Below, piece by piece: positions 6,977 to 11,447 of a DNA stretch of 11,447 nucleotides. Within the stretch, counting starts at the first letter, position 1; each line of letters starts with the position of its first letter. The stretch spans positions 1 through 11,447 of the forward strand of contig JAUXEH010000068.1 of NCBI GenBank assembly GCA_030620655.1, given 5' to 3'. A program made the position numbers and the translations under genes. This DNA is from Candidatus Aminicenantota bacterium (lineage in GTDB: Bacteria; Acidobacteriota; Aminicenantia; Aminicenantales; Aminicenantaceae). The notes under the pieces are model-generated. The model worked only from the letters and a program-made list of their open reading frames with translations. It was not told where the DNA came from and did no database searches.

Positions 6977-9368
6977 CGTATCTCAAGGAATCCACCGGGT
7001 CCGCCAGAGCGGCCTTCAGAGTCTGGAAGCTTATGGTCAGCAGGGCGATCACTAAGGCTGCCGCGGCAGACAGGAAAAAGATCCGTGGCTGGATGTCGAC
7101 CCGGTACGCAAAGTTCTGGAGCCACTGGCGCATGAAAAAATAGGCCAGGGGCCAGGCCAGCATGTTGGAGACCAGGACCAGGAGGGCGAACTCTTTGGAG
7201 AGCAGCACGAATATCCTGCCGATGGAGGCACCCAGGATCTTGCGGATCCCGACCTCTTTGGTGCGCTGCCCTACCATGAACAGGGCCAGTCCGAACAGAC
7301 CCAGCGAGGCAATGAAGATGGCTAGTGCCGAGAAGACCGTGAATACCTGCCCCAGTTTTTCCTCGCTCCGGTAGAGCTGGTCGAAGGTCTCGTCCAGGAA
7401 GGAATATTCGAAGGGATGCGCGGGGTCCAGCTCTTTCCATTTGTTTTCGATATAGCCCAGGGTGGACGGGATGTCATCCGAATGGATCCGCAGGGCGAAC
7501 ACATAGGTGTTCGATGTCCAGATGTGGATGACCAGCGGATTGATCTCTTCCTTCAGAGACTGAAACTGGAAATCCTTCACAACCCCTATGACACGCCCCT
7601 GTTTTTTGTCCCATTCAAAGCGGGTGCTCAGGGGGTCTTTCAGCTGCAGGGTGCGGACGGCCGCCTGGTTAATAATGAAGGCTTGGTTGGCGTCCGTGCT
7701 CATCTCCCGTGAGAAATCACGGCCCTGCACGATCTCCATGCCCATGGTCTTGATGTAGTCGTGATCCGTGTAGATCATCCGCACGGTCAGCGTCTTTTTC
7801 CCCTCCTCTGTCACCAGCTGGATGGCATCACCCGCCACGACTCCACCGGGTACACCGATGGTGATGGTGGCCGAGACGATGTCGGGGTTCTGCATCAGGT
7901 CCGCCTTGACCGCCTCGTAGTTTTTCCTGAGGGAATTGTCCTGGATCGGAACGACCACCACATGTTCCTTGTCGAAACCCAGCTTCCGGTTCCTCAGGAA
8001 ATCAAGTTGATCCAGGACCACAGCCGTGGAAACGATCAGGGTGATGGAAATGCCGAACTGCAGGACGACGAGCCCCTTCCGCAGCAGCGATCTGCCTGAC
8101 GCCGTTTTTTCAGTACGCCTCAGCACGGCGGCCGGCTGGTACCGGGAGATGAAGAAGGCCGGGTAACTCCCGGAGATGATCCCCACGAAAAACATGAAAA
8201 AGACGACCGCACCCAGCATGGCCAGGCTGCCGAGGTTTTTCAGTTCGAGGCTTTTACCGGTCAGGGTATTGAAAGAGGGGAGTGCCAGTACCAGGAGGAT
8301 GAGCGAGATCAGCAGGGCGATAAAGGTGAACAGCAGCGCCTCCCCCAGGAACTGCTTTATGATCTGATGACGGTTGGCTCCGACCACCTTGCGCAGCCCG
8401 ACTTCCTTGGCGCGGCCGGCGGAGCGGGCGGTGGCCAGGTTCATGAAGTTGACGCAGGCGATCAGGAGGATGAAAACGGCGATCACCGAAAAGATGGCGA
8501 CGTATTTGATGTCGCCGGTCGGGCTGATCTCGTGCTGGAGGTTGGAGCGCAGGTGAATGCTCTTCAGCGGCTGCAGGCAGGAGGAAAGTGGCCCTCCCAG
8601 AATGGCCTGGATCTGCTGGGCCGCGTATTTTTCGATAAACCCCGGAAGCTGCTCCTCCAGTTCTGCGCCGCTGTGCCCCTCCTTAAAAAGGAGGTAGGTG
8701 TAGAACTCGTGCCGGGCCCAGCTCTGGAAGTAGCGCTTCTGCACAGAAGGGATCTGCTCCAGGGTCTTCATCGAGGCGAACATGTCGGCATGGAAGTGAG
8801 AATTCCTCGGCATTTCCCGCATGATCCCGGTCACAAGATACTCCTGGTCATTGATCTTCAGAGTCTGGCTGAGGGCATCTTCGCGGCCGAAATACTTGGC
8901 CGCGATGCGCTCCGAGACCACAAGCGTGTTGGGGGCTTCCAGGGCCGTACCGGCGTCGCCCTTGCTCAACGGCAAGGTGAAGACGTTGAAGAGCGATGCA
9001 TCGGCGAAGATCAGGCCGTCCTCGTAAAACTTCTTCTCCCCGTATGTCACCATGCGCCGTCTGCCGAGCATGAACCGTACCGCGTCCTCAATATATATGG
9101 GGAAGTCCCTCTTCAGGGCCGGGGCGAAGGGGGCGGAAGACAAGGCGAAGTAGCGGCTAAGGTCTCCCTCCACATCGAAGCTGTCCACCAGGCGGTAGAT
9201 CCGGTCGGCCTTTTCGTGATAGCTGTCATAGCTCAACTCGTCCCGTACATACAGGAAGATCAGGAAACAGCAGGCCATGCCGATGGCCAGCCCGGCGATG
9301 TTGATGAAAGAATAGGCCTTGTGGCGCCTCACGTTGCGGAAGGCGATCTTCAAATAGTTTCTGATCAT
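6972..9368 (-). CDS. MacB/FtsX-family ABC transporter permease, eight predicted membrane segments
   Basis: A 798-residue permease starting MIRNYLKIAFRNVRRHKAYS, followed by TM1 about 21-41. A large extracytoplasmic MacB-type periplasmic core domain (about 42-285) leads into a first FtsX block (TM about 288-310, 345-365, 390-412), TM5 about 433-455, a second extracytoplasmic domain (about 456-670) and a second FtsX block (TM about 675-697, 722-745, 762-781). Each FtsX block has the same cytoplasmic signature after its first helix: KEVGLRKVVGA and KEVGIRKILGA (704-714). Such double-length permeases work with a separate cytoplasmic ATPase in MacB-like mechanotransmission, moving lipids, peptides or antibiotics at the envelope rather than classical uptake. 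No ATPase gene occurs in this window. The start is supported by a short AGGA just before ATG. It follows the truncated ARPP-like gene by 74 bases. Confidence 0.92.
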   Translation of the reverse strand: MIRNYLKIAFRNVRRHKAYSFINIAGLAIGMACCFLIFLYVRDELSYDSYHEKADRIYRLVDSFDVEGDLSRYFALSSAPFAPALKRDFPIYIEDAVRFMLGRRRMVTYGEKKFYEDGLIFADASLFNVFTLPLSKGDAGTALEAPNTLVVSERIAAKYFGREDALSQTLKINDQEYLVTGIMREMPRNSHFHADMFASMKTLEQIPSVQKRYFQSWARHEFYTYLLFKEGHSGAELEEQLPGFIEKYAAQQIQAILGGPLSSCLQPLKSIHLRSNLQHEISPTGDIKYVAIFSVIAVFILLIACVNFMNLATARSAGRAKEVGLRKVVGANRHQIIKQFLGEALLFTFIALLISLILLVLALPSFNTLTGKSLELKNLGSLAMLGAVVFFMFFVGIISGSYPAFFISRYQPAAVLRRTEKTASGRSLLRKGLVVLQFGISITLIVSTAVVLDQLDFLRNRKLGFDKEHVVVVPIQDNSLRKNYEAVKADLMQNPDIVSATITIGVPGGVVAGDAIQLVTEEGKKTLTVRMIYTDHDYIKTMGMEIVQGRDFSREMSTDANQAFIINQAAVRTLQLKDPLSTRFEWDKKQGRVIGVVKDFQFQSLKEEINPLVIHIWTSNTYVFALRIHSDDIPSTLGYIENKWKELDPAHPFEYSFLDETFDQLYRSEEKLGQVFTVFSALAIFIASLGLFGLALFMVGQRTKEVGIRKILGASIGRIFVLLSKEFALLVLVSNMLAWPLAYFFMRQWLQNFAYRVDIQPRIFFLSAAAALVIALLTISFQTLKAALADPVDSLRYE

Positions 9369-9392
9369 GGTCCTGTGATCGAGTAGATTTTC

Positions 9393-9413
9393 TCACTGGT
9401 ATATACGCAGTGA
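9393..9413 (-). promoter_or_regulatory. Operator-like dyad upstream of the permease gene
   Basis: TCACTG (9393-9398) and CAGTGA (9408-9413) are perfect inverted arms around nine bases that contain the palindrome GTATATAC. The site is 24 bases upstream of the permease ATG, and the central TATATA could serve as a -10 element, so a repressor here would block initiation. It resembles a CTG-N10-CAG LexA box but has nine central bases. Confidence 0.4.
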
Positions 9414-9442
9414 TACACAAAAGGGTTTCGCTTTTCGTCTGG

Positions 9443-9817
9443 TCAGCTTCGCATTTTCGCAGGCAGATTTCTGAACAGCCCCATGATCTTACGGCGCAGC
9501 AGGAAGAGAAAGATCAGGTGCCTGGATGTGTTGCTGATCTTGACCTGGGGAACCCGGCCGCCCTCGACCTCTGTCATCGTGATCCAGCCCTTTTCCAGGG
9601 CGCCTTCCAGAGTGGAATACGATGTGCCGTCTAGGACCCTATCCATGTGTATGGGGATGATGGTCAGATTTCCATGGCTGACCGGCTTTCCCAACTCCAG
9701 CCGCTTTACCATTTCCCGGACGGGGTGCTGCTTCTCATTCGAGAAAGAAGCCGCTTGGGGTCCCGACAGCATAACAACGGCCAGGGCCACCGACATCATG
9801 ATCGATTTTTTTAACAT
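9443..9817 (-). CDS. Short exported protein, apparently a truncated ARPP-1-like domain
   Basis: A 124-residue product with a perfect ribosome site (AAGGAGG, 8 bases before ATG 9817). Residues 1-23 form a signal peptide (MLKKSIMMSVALAVVMLSGP, then QAA). Residues about 40-103 carry a pattern I associate with the ARPP-1 domain: LELGKPVSHGNLTIIPIHM, YSTLEGALEKGWITMTEVEG and GRVPQVKISNTSRHLIFL. Family members then continue with a GE..xG..Q.R-like block and are usually well over twice this length. Here the tail reads FLLRRKIMGLFRNLPAKMRS and stops, and no other frame restores the expected block before the permease gene 74 bases on. The gene therefore looks truncated by deletion, with a possible frameshift near residue 104. 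It may be a decaying remnant or a minimal secreted domain. ARPP-1 assignment is from memory of the pattern, function unknown. Confidence 0.65.
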   Translation of the reverse strand: MLKKSIMMSVALAVVMLSGPQAASFSNEKQHPVREMVKRLELGKPVSHGNLTIIPIHMDRVLDGTSYSTLEGALEKGWITMTEVEGGRVPQVKISNTSRHLIFLFLLRRKIMGLFRNLPAKMRS

Positions 9818-9878
9818 CGAACGATCCTCCTTGGAGTGGATTCGCTGGCCCTGTATCCTCTACCGAGCCATCGCTCAC

Positions 9879-9884
9879 AATATA
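9879..9884 (-). promoter_or_regulatory. Possible -10 element of the ARPP-like gene
   Basis: On the minus strand TATATT (9884-9879) matches the -10 consensus at 5 of 6 positions, about 60 bases before ATG 9817. The best -35-like hexamer (GTGACA) is 20 bases away, too far for a standard promoter, so an activator or a false match is possible. Confidence 0.28.
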
Positions 9885-9892
9885 CAGAGGTA

Positions 9893-9916
9893 GTTCGACA
9901 GGCTTGTCACTCGAAC
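9893..9916 (-). promoter_or_regulatory. Dyad GTTCGA-N12-TCGAAC in the ARPP-like gene's upstream region
   Basis: Perfect 6-base inverted arms (9893-9898 and 9911-9916) lie just upstream of the possible -10 TATATT, covering the place of a -35 element. No T tract adjoins it in the minus direction, which favours an operator or activator site over a terminator. The position is right for regulation of the ARPP-like gene. Confidence 0.35.
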
Positions 9917-9929
9917 GTAAAAGGTTTGT

Positions 9930-9956
9930 AAAAAAAATGTATTAGGAGGAGCCTCC
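9930..9956 (-). terminator. Possible terminator after the exported methyltransferase gene
   Basis: Just past the stop of the methyltransferase gene, minus-strand GGAGGCTCCTCC (9956-9945) can fold as a short GC-rich hairpin. It is followed after seven bases by a run of eight T (9937-9930). An alternative 5-base stem AGCCT/AGGCT overlaps it. The short stem and gap before the T run make this only a moderate candidate. Confidence 0.42.
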
Positions 9957-9964
9957 GGGCAAGG

Positions 9965-10636
9965 CTATTTTGACTTTTTATAGCTGATGGAAAGGCCGTT
10001 GCCCCGGCTGTCGACCGTGGTCTCCAGGTTGGAGAGGCTGAGCAGATACTCCATATAATCCCCGCTGCCGCCCCCTCGTCTGCCGCGCCCTCTCATCGAT
10101 ACATTGTGGGTCGTGTAGCATCCCCCGACCTCAAGCTTGGGGAGGACTGATATCAGGTAGTTCTTGTACCATCCCTTGTCCGCATCGCTGAAAACAAAGT
10201 CGAAGGGCCCCTCCAGGCTTGGGACGATCTCGTGGGCATCGCCGAGACGCGCGTCGATGTATTCGGAAAGCCCCGCTGCCTCGAAATTTTCCAGAGCCTC
10301 GCGGTGCCGCTGTTCATCGATATCGATGGTGATCAGTTTGCCCCCGGTCTTGGAGAGTGCCCAGGCGATCCAGATCCCGGAGTGTCCGGTGGAGGTCCCG
10401 ATCTCAAGCGCCCGGGTGTATTTGTTTTTAACGATGAGGTCATGAAGCGTCCGGCCGTCTACGGCCGGAACGTTCATGTCGCCCCAGCCCCAGTCGTGGG
10501 AGTCGAGAAATTTCTTGACCCGGGCATCTAGGTCCTCTTGGCCCGATATTACCACGGGACCTGACAGGAGAAGGGCAACAACCAGCACGGCCGTCACCGA
10601 CATAATCGGGATAGATTTAATCGCCAATGTCTTCAT
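9965..10636 (-). CDS. Exported class I SAM-dependent O-methyltransferase-like protein
   Basis: A 223-residue protein with a GAGAGG ribosome site about 5 bases before ATG 10636. The N-terminus (about 1-32) has basic residues then a hydrophobic stretch (VTAVLVVALLLSGPVVISG), an export signal or membrane anchor. The rest is a Rossmann methyltransferase of the caffeoyl-CoA/catechol O-methyltransferase family: motif I LEIGTSTGHSG (Glu78, Gly80, Gly84), the cofactor-ribose acid in ITIDID (Asp105), and FVFSDADKGWY with Asp151 and Asp153. In this family a later Asp-Asn pair helps bind the metal; here the place reads TTHN (His177-Asn178). A basic glycine-rich loop (RGRGRRGGGSG, 182-192) follows. An export signal on a SAM-using enzyme is unexpected, because SAM is made in the cytoplasm. 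It may be anchored facing the cytoplasm, or act on a non-SAM ligand. Substrate unknown. Confidence 0.85.
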   Translation of the reverse strand: MKTLAIKSIPIMSVTAVLVVALLLSGPVVISGQEDLDARVKKFLDSHDWGWGDMNVPAVDGRTLHDLIVKNKYTRALEIGTSTGHSGIWIAWALSKTGGKLITIDIDEQRHREALENFEAAGLSEYIDARLGDAHEIVPSLEGPFDFVFSDADKGWYKNYLISVLPKLEVGGCYTTHNVSMRGRGRRGGGSGDYMEYLLSLSNLETTVDSRGNGLSISYKKSK

Positions 10637-10657
10637 GATTACCTCTCTCTGAATTCT

Positions 10658-10719
10658 TCCATCAAAACATCAGTTTCCATATCTTTAGACTCCATCAAGG
10701 AATAAATCTTCCTCATCAA
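10658..10719 (-). repeat. Three spaced direct repeats upstream of the methyltransferase gene
   Basis: On the minus strand TTGATGGA occurs at 10665-10658 and 10698-10691, and the variant TTGATGAG at 10719-10712. Starts are 33 and 21 bases apart, near three and two helical turns. They fill the region before the methyltransferase start and could be binding sites for one regulator. No clear sigma70 promoter was found in this gap. Confidence 0.3.
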
Positions 10720-10731
10720 CGGTCCAGCCCT

Positions 10732-10760
10732 TGCTAACTGGCATTACTTAGCAGTTTTTT
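10732..10760 (+). terminator. Plus-strand terminator-like hairpin in an otherwise minus-strand region
   Basis: TGCTAA (10732-10737) and TTAGCA (10748-10753) form a 6-base stem with a 10-base loop, followed by G and six T (10755-10760). This is the layout of an intrinsic terminator read on the plus strand, though the stem is AT-rich. No plus-strand gene precedes it. A second inverted repeat, GGCGG-AA-CCGCC (10761-10772), adjoins it without a T tract in the minus direction. Confidence 0.35.
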
Positions 10761-10854
10761 GGCGGAACCGCCGAGAGCGACACCATGACCGGTCAGGCAG
10801 AGATGGGCGACTTCGGCTCCATGGATTGGACTGCCAAGAAAAAGTAGAACCGTC

Positions 10855-11415
10855 CTAAAAGCGATACCCGTAGCGGATACCGAGGGAATCCATCCCTTCG
10901 TTAGGCACTGCGAGATTGGCGTTCGAGATGTGATCGAACAGAATCGAGACCCGGTGGTGTTCGTCCAGCACATAGCCGGCTTCGATGGCCATACGAAGCA
11001 AAAACCGGGACCCCAGCCACTTCCTATCCATATTATCTGACTCAAGCTCACCGGTGTGCACCGCTAGTCCGAAACCAAGATCAAGGATCAGCCCCCATCT
11101 TGTCTGATATTCCCAGAGCAGGCCGGCGTAGAGCTTGCTGGTTTCTTGCCGGGAGTGGATGCTTCCCCCCAGGTTGATGCGCACCAGCCCCGAGAGAATT
11201 TTGAAGCGGGGACGGCCGAATATGACTTCAGCATTATAATCGATTCCGCCTTCCTTGCGGGTATGGCTCCAAAGTTTGCCCACGTCATGGGCGAGCACAC
11301 CGCCACGGATCTCGAAGAACCTGCCCGAATCCTCTTGGGTCGACGATCCAGCCATATCTGAAATCGGTGCAGAACCTAACAGGCACAGCAGCACCCAAAC
11401 ATGCAGCCTATTCAC
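10855..11415 (-). CDS. PagL-like outer-membrane lipid A 3-O-deacylase (acyloxyacyl hydrolase family)
   Basis: From GTG 11415 the product is 186 residues; a GGAGG lies 8 bases upstream. The frame extends to a TTG at 11442, but that would put the ribosome site inside the gene. A signal peptide (VNRLHVWVLLCLLGSAPISD, then MA) precedes a beta-barrel-like sequence of alternating residues ending in Phe, as outer-membrane proteins do. Family marks include FFEIRGGVLAHDVGKLW, GGIDYNAEVIF, SKLYAGLLWEY, LGFGLAVHTGEL and the C-terminal HISNANLAVPNEGMDSLGIR. His162 and Ser164 of HIS match the catalytic His-x-Ser pair of PagL, and Glu173 in NEG is a candidate acid. PagL enzymes remove the 3-position acyl chain of lipid A in the outer leaflet, lowering its inflammatory and permeability properties. 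It stands 218 bases upstream of the methyltransferase gene, probably in its own transcript. Confidence 0.9.
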   Translation of the reverse strand: MNRLHVWVLLCLLGSAPISDMAGSSTQEDSGRFFEIRGGVLAHDVGKLWSHTRKEGGIDYNAEVIFGRPRFKILSGLVRINLGGSIHSRQETSKLYAGLLWEYQTRWGLILDLGFGLAVHTGELESDNMDRKWLGSRFLLRMAIEAGYVLDEHHRVSILFDHISNANLAVPNEGMDSLGIRYGYRF

Positions 11416-11447
11416 TCTTCGATCCTCCAGATGAGTATTCAAGAATA

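Larger units (their letters stand above)
10637..10854. other. Non-coding gap between the deacylase and methyltransferase genes
   Basis: This 218-base gap holds the direct repeats and the plus-strand hairpin listed separately. No convincing open frame was found: the frames that cross it are continuations of out-of-frame readings of the deacylase gene. No good minus-strand terminator for the deacylase gene is visible. Confidence 0.6.

Noticed and set aside
8367..9386. A 339-codon plus-strand open frame opposite the permease gene
   Set aside because: It is antisense to a well-supported permease, has no recognisable domain and has the His/Gln/Val/Gly-rich composition typical of shadow frames in GC-rich DNA.
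9393..9413. True LexA SOS box
   Set aside because: The CTG and CAG are separated by nine bases instead of ten and no SOS gene adjoins; kept only as an unassigned dyad.
9851..9887. CTGTAT/ATACAG inverted repeat in the ARPP-like gene leader
   Set aside because: The 25-base loop and short arms give little confidence in a structure or site.
10734..11051. A 105-codon minus-strand frame overlapping the end of the deacylase gene
   Set aside because: It is an out-of-frame reading of the deacylase for most of its length, without ribosome site or motif.
1..11447. CRISPR arrays, tRNA or rRNA genes, insertion sequences, phage genes
   Set aside because: No regularly spaced repeats, clover-leaf or ribosomal sequence, transposase, integrase or attachment duplication was seen on either strand.

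Overview
The window looks like chromosomal DNA of a Gram-negative bacterium: it encodes a PagL-type outer-membrane lipid A deacylase, a lipoprotein and several exported proteins. The eight-TM MacB/FtsX-like permease, the MEDS-PAS histidine kinase and the 'LPG...GGDDF' type of GGDEF domain are combinations I associate with Desulfobacterota, Acidobacteriota or Aminicenantota. The taxon cannot be fixed from this sequence. I see no tRNA, rRNA, CRISPR array, transposase or phage gene.

Left part (1-2526). A Ste24-like M48 membrane metalloprotease runs off the left edge on the minus strand. It is divergent from a membrane-anchored HAMP-GGDEF protein on the plus strand. The 229-base gap holds a candidate promoter for each gene, and the one for the GGDEF gene argues for a start at 1150 rather than further upstream.

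Centre (2557-6955, plus strand). A tight signalling cluster: a coiled-coil lipoprotein resembling QseG in layout; a large MEDS-PAS-PAS-PAS histidine kinase with a FixL-like core; a FixJ-like response regulator 5 bases after it; and a stand-alone receiver. A 20-base dyad (6497-6516) sits between the last two genes and could be an operator for the regulator.

Right part (6972-11415, all minus strand), in transcription order: a PagL-like lipid A 3-O-deacylase; an exported SAM-dependent O-methyltransferase-like protein whose usual metal-binding Asp-Asn is His-Asn; a short secreted protein that looks like the truncated N-terminal part of an ARPP-1-type domain; and an orphan FtsX/MacB-family permease with no ATPase gene in the window. 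The gaps carry candidate operators, direct repeats and terminators.

How the parts may work together (inference): the centre is a sensory phosphorelay, possibly using a lipoprotein partner, and most of the flanking genes act at the envelope. No gene here has a demonstrated functional link to another beyond position and spacing.
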